Positions 45,210-53,301 of a DNA stretch of 64,000 nucleotides are shown here, one piece after another. How positions within the stretch are numbered: the stretch's first letter is position 1; each line of letters starts with the position of its first letter. The stretch comes from Bacteroidales bacterium. GTDB lineage: Bacteria > Bacteroidota > Bacteroidia > Bacteroidales > F082. The position numbers and the translations under genes were made by a program. The notes below the pieces were generated by a model that was not told the origin of the DNA, ran no database searches, and was given only the letters and a program-made list of their open reading frames with translations. The stretch is taken from positions 62,001 to 126,000 of the forward strand of contig JALNZT010000001.1 of NCBI GenBank assembly GCA_023229135.1, in the 5' to 3' direction.

Positions 45210-48200
45210 CCGCAAACAGAAACTGCGGGACAACATCGAGGCGATACGGACGGCATTCATCCTTGACAGGGAAAATAGGACAGCGACAACCGAAGAGCGT
45301 GCCATACTTCAAAGGTACTGCGGTTTCGGCGGTCTGAAATGTATCCTCAACCCTGCAAAGGAACTGACGGATGCCGTCCGGTGGGCGAAATCCGACCTCG
45401 AACTGTTCGCCCCGACGGTGGAGCTGCACAGGCTTATCCGTGAGAACAGCAAGGACGAAACAGAGTACAAGCGGTTTGTGGATTCGCTGAAAGCGTCCGT
45501 GCTGACCGCTTTCTACACCCCCAAAGAGATAACCGACACCATCGCGGACGTGCTGGCAGATTACAGCGTCCGCCCCGCCCGTATGCTCGAACCGTCGGCA
45601 GGTGTCGGCGTGTTCGTGGATTCCATGCTGCGGCACAGCCCCAATGCGGATGTGATGGCTTTCGAGAAGGATCTGCTCACGGGTACAATCTTGAGGCATC
45701 TCTATCCCGACCAGAAAATGCGCACCTGCGGTTTTGAGAAAATCGAAAGACCGTTCAACAATTATTTCGACTTGGCGGTGTCCAACATTCCGTTCGGTGA
45801 CATTGCCGTGTTCGACGCGGAGTTTCAGCGGAGCGACTCTTTCGGCAGACGCTCCGCCCAGAAAACCATCCACAACTATTTCTTTCTCAAAGGACTGGAT
45901 GCCGTGCGTGACGGCGGTATCGTGGCGTTCATCACCTCGCAAGGGGTATTGAATAGCACCAAGACCTCCGTGCGTAACGAGCTGTTCAGTCAGGCCAATC
46001 TGGTATCCGCGATACGCCTGCCCAACAACCTGTTCACGGACAACGCGGGCACGGAGGTGGGCAGTGACCTGATTGTCCTGCAAAAGAACCTCAGCAAGAA
46101 GGAAATGTCGCAGGACGAGCGGCTGATGACCGTGATACAGACGGACACGAAAACCGACCTGACCGACAACGCCTATTTCATCCACCACCCGGAACGCATC
46201 GTGCATACGACGGCGAAACTTGACACCGACCCATACGGGAAGCCCGCTATGGTCTATCTGCACGAGGGCAAGGCAGCAGGCATCGCCGGGGATTTGCACC
46301 GTATGCTCGACGAGGATTTCCATTACAGGCTCGCCATGCGTCTGTATTCGGGTTCAATCCGGCAGTCGGGAACGGAAGAAAAAGTTACCGTTCAAAAGGA
46401 GGTGGAGCGTACTGCCATAAAGATGGAAACAACATCTTCGATGCAGGCGGTGGAAACTCCGACGGAGAAACCGCAACCCACAGAGGAAAAGCCGGAGATA
46501 GAGCCACGTCCGAAATATTCTGACGGTGTGCAGCTATCCTTGCTCGATCTCTGGGGGATGACGGAAGAAGTCAGCCAACAACCGAAAACCGCCAAAAAGA
46601 AAAAGGAGGCGAAAAAGGAAAGCTCGGCAAGGCGCGTTCTACCCAAGCCACAGGTGCATGTCACACAAAATGTTACGGCTGTGCCGACGGCTACCACCCC
46701 TAAGACTGTAACAGAGAACAAGGAGGCTAAAACGGAGAACACCGCCAAGCCTGCCGACCCGGACGACATCTATGCCACGTTGGACTGGGATACCAATCCT
46801 CCCATCAACGGCTTCTACGAGATGATGATGGATTTGACGCCGGAACGCAGGAAGGAACTTCGGGAACTGGCAAGGCAGCATAACGAGAAACAAGCGGCGG
46901 CGGAAAAGATGGAAGTGAAAGCCGTGCCGGACACTCCCCGTGAGCAACCACGGCAGGAGGAAACACAGCCGGAAGCAGTCACCGCACCTGCCGTTACAGA
47001 TACCCCACCGGAAGCGGTGGCGACCTCCCTTTTCCCCGACATCGAAGCGGAGAAGCCGAAGGAAGAAGTCGTGGACCTTTCGCCGCGTGCCTACCACCGC
47101 ACGCCGGAGATGCACCTGCGCGAAGGGTCGCTGGTGGCTGACAGGGGGCGTCATAACATCGGCTACCTGAAGGACATCACGCCATACGGGGCGACATTCC
47201 AGCCGCTCGACCTGAAAGGCTACCAGAAGGAGAAGGCGTTACAGTATGTTTTACTCCGTGACGCCTACGAGCGGCTGTACCGCTATGAATCGAACCTGCA
47301 TGAAGCAAATGTCCCGTGGCGAGAGCATCTGAATACCTGTTACGATGAGTTTGTCATGCGCTACGGCAACCTCAACGCCAAGCAGAACGTGAAGTTAGTG
47401 ATGATGGACGCGGGCGGGCGTGACATCCTTTCGCTGGAACGGGCGGAGAACGGGAAGTTTGTCAAGGCGGACATCTTCGAGCGTCCCGTTTCCTTCTCCG
47501 TGGAGAGCCATGCCAACGTCGGCTCACCCGAAGAAGCACTGTCCGCGTCGCTCAACAAGTTCGGCACTGTCGATCTCGACTATATGCGGGAGATAACCGA
47601 CAGTACGGCGGAGGATTTGCTCACAGCCCTGCAAGGGCGCATCTATTACAATCCGCTCGTAACCGGTTACGAGATTAAGGACCGCTTTATTGCCGGAAAC
47701 GTGATAGAGAAAGCGGAACGCATAGAGGCTTGGATGGGCGAAAACCCCGAAAGTGAACGTATGCCGGAGGTGAAGCAGGCGTTGGAGGCTCTGAAAGATG
47801 CCGAACCGCCGCGCATCGCTTTTGAAGACCTTGATTTCAATTTCGGGGAACGCTGGATTCCGACGGGTGTCTATGCCGCCTACATGAGCCGGCTGTTCGA
47901 CACGGAGGTGAAAATCGCCTACTCTGCAAGCATGGACGAGTTTTCGGTGGCGTGCGGCTACCGCACCATGAAAATCACGGACGAGTTTCTGGTGAAGGGG
48001 TATTACCGTAACTATGACGGCATGCACCTTCTGAAACACGCCCTGCACAACACCTGTCCCGACATGATGAAGTCCATCGGCAGGGACGAGCATGGCAACG
48101 ACATCAAGGTGCGCGACAGCGAGGGAATACAGCTCGCCAACGCCAAGATTGACGAGATACGAAACGGCTTCTCCGAATGGCTCGAAGAGCAGTCGCCACA

Positions 48201-51039
48201 GTTCAAGGAGCGGCTGACGACGATGTATAACCGCAAGTTCAACTGTTTCGTGCGCCCGAAGTATGACGGCTCGCATCAGACTTTTCCCGACCTCAATCTG
48301 AAAGGGCTGGCAAGCCGGGGCATCAGGAGCGTCTATCCCTCGCAGATGGATTGCGTCTGGATGCTGAAACAGAACGGCGGCGGAATTTGTGACCACGAGG
48401 TTGGAACCGGCAAGACGCTGATAATGTGCATCGCCGCGCATGAAATGAAGCGTCTGAACTTGGCGCACAAGCCGATGATTATCGGGCTGAAAGCCAATGT
48501 TGCGGAGATTGCCGCCACCTATCAAGCGGCATATCCCAACGCGAGGATTCTGTACGCTTCGGAGAAAGACTTTTCGACCGCCAACCGCGTGCGTTTCTTC
48601 AACAACATCAAGAACAACGACTACGATTGTGTCATTATGTCGCACGACCAGTTCGGCAAGATACCGCAGTCGCCGGAGTTGCAGCAGCGCATCCTGCAAG
48701 CGGAGCTTGACACGGTGGAGGAAAACCTCGAAGTGCTGCGCCAGCAGGGAAAGAACGTATCGCGGGCGATGCTGAAAGGTCTGGAGAAGCGCAAGCACAA
48801 CCTTGAAGCGAAATTGGAGAAGGTGGAACACGCCATAAAGTCACGCACGGACGACGTGGTGGACTTCAAGCAGATGGGCATCGACCACATTTTCATTGAT
48901 GAATCGCACCAGTTCAAGAATCTGACTTTCAACACGCGCCACGACCGTGTGGCGGGATTGGGGAACAGCGAGGGAAGCCAGAAGGCACTGAACATGCTCT
49001 TTGCTATCCGCACCATACAGGAGCGCACGGGCAAGGACTTGGGGGCGACCTTCCTCTCCGGCACGACTATCAGCAACTCGCTGACTGAGCTGTACCTGCT
49101 GTTCAAGTACCTGCGCCCGAAGGAGCTGGAACGGCAGGACATTCGATGTTTTGATGCGTGGTCGGCGATATTTGCCAAGAAGACAACGGATTTTGAGTTC
49201 AACGTGACGAACAACGTGGTGCAGAAGGAGCGTTTCCGCTACTTCATCAAAGTGCCGGAGCTTGCCGCCTTCTATAATGAAATCACGGACTACCGCACGG
49301 CGGAGGATGTGGGCGTGGACCGTCCCAACAAAAACGAGATACTGCACCACATACCGCCCACGCCGGAGCAGGAGGACTTCATACAGAAGCTGATGCAATT
49401 CGCCAAGACGGGCGACGCCACCCTGTTGGGCAGACTGCCGCTTTCGGAAACGGAGGAAAAGGCGAAGATGCTTATCGCCACGGACTATGCCCGGAAGATG
49501 GCACTCGACATGCGCATGATAGACCCGCATTACGAAGACCACCCCGACAACAAGGCGAGCCACTGTGCCAAAATAATCGCGGAGTATTATCAAAAATACG
49601 ACGCGCAGAAAGGCACGCAGTTCGTTTTCTCTGACTTGGGGACTTACCAGCCGGGCGATGGGTGGAACGTCTATTCGGAAATCAAGCGCAAACTGACGGA
49701 GGACTACGGCATACCGCCAAGCGAGGTGCGCTTCATTCAGGAGTGCAAGACCGACAAGGCTCGGAAGGCGGTGATAGATGCCATGAACGCCGGGACGGTG
49801 CGTGTGCTGTTCGGCTCCACCTCCATGCTCGGAACGGGTGTGAACGCACAGAAACGGTGTGTGGCAATTCATCATCTTGATACGCCGTGGCGACCGTCCG
49901 ACCTGCAACAGCGTGACGGACGGGGAGTTAGAGCAGGCAACGAGATAGCCAAGCATTTCGCCGGGAACAACGTGGACGTAATAATCTACGCGGTGGAAAA
50001 ATCACTGGACAGTTACAAGTTCAACCTCCTGCACTGCAAGCAGACTTTCATCAGCCAGCTTAAAAGCGGTGCTATGGAAGCGCGTACCATCGACGAGGGG
50101 GCAATGGACGAGAAATCGGGCATGAACTTCTCGGAATATATGGCGTTGCTATCCGGCAACACCGACCTGCTGGACAAGGCGAAACTGGAAAAACGTATCG
50201 CCTCGCTCGAAGGGGAACGCAAGTCGTTCAACAAGGGCAAGCGTGATTCGGAGTTCAAGCTGGAATCGAAGACCCGCGAGCTGGGCAACAACACAGCTTT
50301 CATAGATGCCATGACGGAGGACTGGAACCGCTTCCTCTCTGTGGTGCAGACCGACAAGGAGGGCAATCACCTTAATATAATAAAGGTGGACGGAGTGGAT
50401 TCCGCCGATGAGAAAGTCATCGGAAAGCGTTTGCAGGAGATAGCCAAGAATGCCACGACCGGAGGGTTGTACACGCAGGTTGGAGAGTTTTACGGTTTCC
50501 CGATAAAGGTGGTCAGCGAAAGGATACTCAAAGAGGGATTGGAGTTTACCGACAACCGCTTCGTGGTCGAGGGGAACTACAAGTACACCTACAACAACGG
50601 GCATCTGGCGCTGGCTGACCCGTTGGCCGCCGCCCGCAACTTCCTCAACGCGATTGAGAGAATCCCCTCCATCATCGACCAGTATAAAGCGAAGAATGAG
50701 GTCTTGGAACGTGAGATACCGCAGTTGCAGGAGATAGCAGGCAAGGTGTGGAAGAAGGAGGAAGAACTGAAACAGTTGAAGTCCGAACTTGCCGCCCTTG
50801 ACCGCAAGATACAGCTGGAACTTGCGCCGCCTACACCCGAAATCACCGAAAAGGAGCATGAAGGGCAACAGGTCAAACCGGAAGCGAAAGGTGTGCGAAA
50901 CGGTATCAGGCAATATCCCGAAGATACATCACCGCAAATACGCAATCCATCGGAAAGTATTATCGCCAATCACACCATAACTGGGCATCCGGGGCTGTAT
51001 GCCAAGGAGGAAACCCGGTCCAAAGGATTGAAAATATAA
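45199..51039 (+). CDS. Giant N6-methylase-like/SF2 helicase fusion protein
   Basis: The 1946-residue protein starts with a methyltransferase-like domain (residues 1-400): AdoMet motif MLEPSAGVGVFVDSM and a motif-IV-like SNIPFG. A long disordered stretch (410-640) follows. The helicase core has Walker A in DHEVGTGKTLI (near 1070), DESHQFKN (near 1235), and motif VI QQRDGRGVRAGN (near 1575). C-terminal coiled coils follow. The layout recalls phage P1 DarB, which protects incoming DNA from restriction, so an anti-restriction or DNA-processing role in transfer is possible but inferred. Confidence 0.88.
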   Translation: MAFNRKQKLRDNIEAIRTAFILDRENRTATTEERAILQRYCGFGGLKCILNPAKELTDAVRWAKSDLELFAPTVELHRLIRENSKDETEYKRFVDSLKASVLTAFYTPKEITDTIADVLADYSVRPARMLEPSAGVGVFVDSMLRHSPNADVMAFEKDLLTGTILRHLYPDQKMRTCGFEKIERPFNNYFDLAVSNIPFGDIAVFDAEFQRSDSFGRRSAQKTIHNYFFLKGLDAVRDGGIVAFITSQGVLNSTKTSVRNELFSQANLVSAIRLPNNLFTDNAGTEVGSDLIVLQKNLSKKEMSQDERLMTVIQTDTKTDLTDNAYFIHHPERIVHTTAKLDTDPYGKPAMVYLHEGKAAGIAGDLHRMLDEDFHYRLAMRLYSGSIRQSGTEEKVTVQKEVERTAIKMETTSSMQAVETPTEKPQPTEEKPEIEPRPKYSDGVQLSLLDLWGMTEEVSQQPKTAKKKKEAKKESSARRVLPKPQVHVTQNVTAVPTATTPKTVTENKEAKTENTAKPADPDDIYATLDWDTNPPINGFYEMMMDLTPERRKELRELARQHNEKQAAAEKMEVKAVPDTPREQPRQEETQPEAVTAPAVTDTPPEAVATSLFPDIEAEKPKEEVVDLSPRAYHRTPEMHLREGSLVADRGRHNIGYLKDITPYGATFQPLDLKGYQKEKALQYVLLRDAYERLYRYESNLHEANVPWREHLNTCYDEFVMRYGNLNAKQNVKLVMMDAGGRDILSLERAENGKFVKADIFERPVSFSVESHANVGSPEEALSASLNKFGTVDLDYMREITDSTAEDLLTALQGRIYYNPLVTGYEIKDRFIAGNVIEKAERIEAWMGENPESERMPEVKQALEALKDAEPPRIAFEDLDFNFGERWIPTGVYAAYMSRLFDTEVKIAYSASMDEFSVACGYRTMKITDEFLVKGYYRNYDGMHLLKHALHNTCPDMMKSIGRDEHGNDIKVRDSEGIQLANAKIDEIRNGFSEWLEEQSPQFKERLTTMYNRKFNCFVRPKYDGSHQTFPDLNLKGLASRGIRSVYPSQMDCVWMLKQNGGGICDHEVGTGKTLIMCIAAHEMKRLNLAHKPMIIGLKANVAEIAATYQAAYPNARILYASEKDFSTANRVRFFNNIKNNDYDCVIMSHDQFGKIPQSPELQQRILQAELDTVEENLEVLRQQGKNVSRAMLKGLEKRKHNLEAKLEKVEHAIKSRTDDVVDFKQMGIDHIFIDESHQFKNLTFNTRHDRVAGLGNSEGSQKALNMLFAIRTIQERTGKDLGATFLSGTTISNSLTELYLLFKYLRPKELERQDIRCFDAWSAIFAKKTTDFEFNVTNNVVQKERFRYFIKVPELAAFYNEITDYRTAEDVGVDRPNKNEILHHIPPTPEQEDFIQKLMQFAKTGDATLLGRLPLSETEEKAKMLIATDYARKMALDMRMIDPHYEDHPDNKASHCAKIIAEYYQKYDAQKGTQFVFSDLGTYQPGDGWNVYSEIKRKLTEDYGIPPSEVRFIQECKTDKARKAVIDAMNAGTVRVLFGSTSMLGTGVNAQKRCVAIHHLDTPWRPSDLQQRDGRGVRAGNEIAKHFAGNNVDVIIYAVEKSLDSYKFNLLHCKQTFISQLKSGAMEARTIDEGAMDEKSGMNFSEYMALLSGNTDLLDKAKLEKRIASLEGERKSFNKGKRDSEFKLESKTRELGNNTAFIDAMTEDWNRFLSVVQTDKEGNHLNIIKVDGVDSADEKVIGKRLQEIAKNATTGGLYTQVGEFYGFPIKVVSERILKEGLEFTDNRFVVEGNYKYTYNNGHLALADPLAAARNFLNAIERIPSIIDQYKAKNEVLEREIPQLQEIAGKVWKKEEELKQLKSELAALDRKIQLELAPPTPEITEKEHEGQQVKPEAKGVRNGIRQYPEDTSPQIRNPSESIIANHTITGHPGLYAKEETRSKGLKI

Positions 51040-51062
51040 CCTTAGGAATTTTATCTGAAGTA

Positions 51063-51167
51063 TTAATAAGGGCTATCCCAAAAGGTCTAAAAGTAAATTT
51101 TATCCTTTCTGCAAGTATCTGTAGGATGGCAACTGCATTTTTTTTCTTTTTGGGCAGCCCTTATTAA
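51063..51167. repeat. 105-bp MITE-like element with inverted ends
   Basis: TTAATAAGGGCT (51063-51074) is exactly complementary to AGCCCTTATTAA (51156-51167); CCCAAAA/TTTTGGG extends the pair inward. The ends resemble IS tips beginning GGGCT-TCCCAAAA. No gene is inside. It could also act as a terminator for the helicase gene. The rest of 51168-51539 holds no gene I can support. Confidence 0.6.
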
Positions 51168-51533
51168 AATTTATTCTTATTTTAGGTTATATACATTCAT
51201 GTCCATTTATGTAAAAAATCCTGCTGACCTTGTTTATGTCTTGTCAGTCACCATTTGCAAAACCATATTTGACCCTCAAAGAGGCTGAATTTGATAAGCA
51301 ACTTGCTACATACTCATAATAAGGAGCTAAATAGAACACGAATGGGAAATACTCAAATGCCAAACTAAAGAAGATATTGGCCAAAATAAACGTTATACCG
51401 AGAGAGAAACTTGATTTTTTTCAACTTCCTAAAACGTTGTTGTTCAAACATTTCTACTTATTTGTACTTACCAGTTGAACCTACGCTTCCCTAATAAAAT
51501 GTCTATGGTAAAAAGTTAAAAAATCCTCCCACT

Positions 51534-51537
51534 TTTG
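51534..51537 (+). promoter_or_regulatory. Stranded -33 box of the tetQ promoter
   Basis: TTTG here would be exactly 19 bp from TAATTTTG (53160-53167) if the IS and one copy of its target duplication are removed. It is now 1.6 kb from its partner. Confidence 0.7.
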
Positions 51538-51539
51538 TT

Positions 51540-51544
51540 AGATA
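51540..51544 (+). repeat. Left target-site duplication of the IS (AGATA)
   Basis: AGATA directly precedes the left inverted repeat and is repeated at 53143-53147 right after the right one. Confidence 0.85.
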
Positions 51545-51714
51545 CCTAAAATCCGCAACTATCATCCAATACACGATTAAGGGTAGATTTATGAGTCGTT
51601 AGTAGTAGCTTTCAGTAAAAAGCAACAGCACAACATCAATATGTAGCCAACATCCCCTTACCCCACGATGCGACTTGAGGAAATACGCAGATTCTAACCG
51701 GAAAGAAAGGATTC

Positions 51715-53004
51715 TTATCCGAATTCTGTTTTGAAGGGTTTTGCATAAGCGCGGTTCTCTGTGTAGATATTCAGCACGTATTGCCTTGCAGTCATGATCC
51801 ACTTGGCAGGTACGGAGATGAATCTGAAGACAAAAGCCTTTATGCGACTCGTTTTCTTGAGCCCAAAAGCCTTGGTGTCAAGCCTGCTCATGATGGTCTT
51901 GTAGAAATTGTGTATCAATGCAGTAAGCAGAAGAAAGACAGTATTCTCCGCCATGAATGACTTGGGGAGCCTGCTCCAACCGAATCCGTTGTTCATGTCG
52001 TCAAAGATACGTTCCTTGCCGCCACGCAGATTGTAGAATTCAACAATGTCCCTTGTCGATGACTTGTAATCGTTGGTCAGAATACAACGGTAAGTGTATT
52101 CGCCTTCCCATAGGTCAAGGTCGCCACTGTTGCGTCTTTGTCTCTGGATGACAAGACGATAGCACTTGCCTTCCCATTTCTCAACGAGAATGGAATTGAG
52201 TTCGAACTGGATGCCGTTAATCTCCTCCGTCTTCCATCCTCTCAGAGCAAAGATGTCATTGTAGAGCGAACTGCATCGGTTGGCACGGATGTAGAAATGT
52301 TTGCAATGCTTCTCTATCTCACTGACGATTTCCTTCGAGCAGGAACCGCAGTCTGCCCTGAAGCGATTTACACGGATGTTCTGGGATTCCAGAAGAGCGA
52401 AGAATCTCTTATGGGTGTCTGCCTGATGAAAACGCACATTCGTGTTGCCATCGCTGTTCTCGATATAGACTATCTTGTCACCGATAACATATACGCCAGG
52501 CCTGTAGCCGAGGAACTTTTTGTAGGTCGGTTTTGCATCATACTTCTCCGTTTCAAGAAACTGATGGTCAAAGTCAACATCGTATTCCTCAATTTCCTTC
52601 AACTCGCCTGTAGAAACCAAAGCGTTTATAAGCAATGTGTTGAGTTTGTCTGCAGTATTGAAATCATAGGTCTTGCCTTGGTCGGAAGTATAGGAGATGT
52701 TTTCCTGTGTCAGTTCCTTGATGGCTCTGAGGATGGTATCAGAGCTGCATGTACGAAGGGTAGGATGATACGAGAGATGGCGCATCAGTTGTGACGTTAC
52801 GTCTTCCACGCATGAGCCGCCACAGAAATAAACGCTCATCAGCGAACGGACTATCTCGCTGAACTGATATCCGATGATACTGCGGCATCTCTGACCCAGT
52901 GTTGAGTCGATAACGGGTGAAAGCATGGAGTCAAATTTCTCCATGATTGAAAAAATTCCTCCAAAAGGTGTGAGTTTCTCAGATTTTATTTGTACCTTTG
53001 CCAT
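51715..53004 (-). CDS. IS1380-family DDE transposase
   Basis: The 429-residue protein starts MAKVQIKSEKLTPFGG. VDFDHQFLETEKYDAKPTYK and FRADCGSCSKEIVSEIE carry the first two acidic catalytic residues, and RGGKERIFDDMNNGFGW holds the YREK-like region with the catalytic Glu. SVYFCGGSCVEDV is a family landmark. The gene is intact with no frameshift, so the IS may still move. Its start codon overlaps the plus-strand outward promoter candidate. Confidence 0.92.
   Translation of the reverse strand: MAKVQIKSEKLTPFGGIFSIMEKFDSMLSPVIDSTLGQRCRSIIGYQFSEIVRSLMSVYFCGGSCVEDVTSQLMRHLSYHPTLRTCSSDTILRAIKELTQENISYTSDQGKTYDFNTADKLNTLLINALVSTGELKEIEEYDVDFDHQFLETEKYDAKPTYKKFLGYRPGVYVIGDKIVYIENSDGNTNVRFHQADTHKRFFALLESQNIRVNRFRADCGSCSKEIVSEIEKHCKHFYIRANRCSSLYNDIFALRGWKTEEINGIQFELNSILVEKWEGKCYRLVIQRQRRNSGDLDLWEGEYTYRCILTNDYKSSTRDIVEFYNLRGGKERIFDDMNNGFGWSRLPKSFMAENTVFLLLTALIHNFYKTIMSRLDTKAFGLKKTSRIKAFVFRFISVPAKWIMTARQYVLNIYTENRAYAKPFKTEFG
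52993..53000 (+). promoter_or_regulatory. Outward -7 box inside the IS, facing tetQ
   Basis: TACCTTTG followed by C fits TAnnTTTGY on the plus strand, reading out of the IS into the tetQ leader. No good TTTG lies at 19 bp. IS1380-type elements are known to drive neighbouring resistance genes such as cfiA in Bacteroides. Confidence 0.4.
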
Positions 53005-53142
53005 GCCTTGTTACGATTTTCGCTTGTTTTCTAATTGCAACACTAAGATAAGTGAAAAATCTGACACGGCAAAATCCTGGGCAACTTTTTGTTGCTCAGG
53101 AACTTATAAATTAATTTAAATCAAAGTGTTGCGGAATTAAGG

Positions 53143-53147
53143 AGATA
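53143..53147 (+). repeat. Right target-site duplication of the IS (AGATA)
   Basis: AGATA directly after the right inverted repeat, equal to 51540-51544. Confidence 0.85.
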
Positions 53148-53301
53148 TATTTTTTTGTGTAATTTTGTAATCGTTATGCGGCAGTAATAATATACATATT
53201 AATACGAGTTAGTAATCCTGTAGTTCTCACATGCTACGAGGAGGTATTAAAAGGTGCGTTTCGACAATGCATCTATTGTAGTATATTATTGCTTAATCCA
53301 A
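53148..53301 (+). promoter_or_regulatory. tetQ leader with surviving -7 box and short leader frames
   Basis: TAATTTTG (53160-53167) is the surviving -7 box. The leader of about 125 nt contains an SD-like GAGGAGG (53239-53245) and short open frames: ATG at 53231 and in-frame ATG at 53267, both ending at TAG 53279-53281. tetQ of CTnDOT is known to be controlled by translational attenuation in such a leader, so tetracycline-dependent control may be retained. Confidence 0.65.

Larger units (their letters stand above)
51545..53142 (-). mobile_element. IS1380-family insertion sequence (IS942-like, 1598 bp)
   Basis: The ends are CCTAAAATCCGCAAC (51545-51559) and the complement of GTTGCGGAATTAAGG (53128-53142), an imperfect 15-bp inverted repeat differing at two positions. 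It encloses one transposase and is flanked by a perfect 5-bp duplication AGATA. The total length, 1598 bp, equals the size I recall for IS942. It has inserted in the spacer of the tetQ promoter. Confidence 0.9.

Noticed and set aside
44866..46323. 485-codon minus-strand open frame
   Set aside because: Antisense to the DUF1896 and methylase-helicase genes; low-complexity shadow.
52138..52794. 218-codon plus-strand open frame
   Set aside because: It lies fully antisense to the intact transposase and has no recognisable features.
53254..53301. GTG start giving TetQ a 16-residue extension
   Set aside because: The ATG at 53302 gives the standard 641-residue TetQ; the GTG lies in the regulatory leader.
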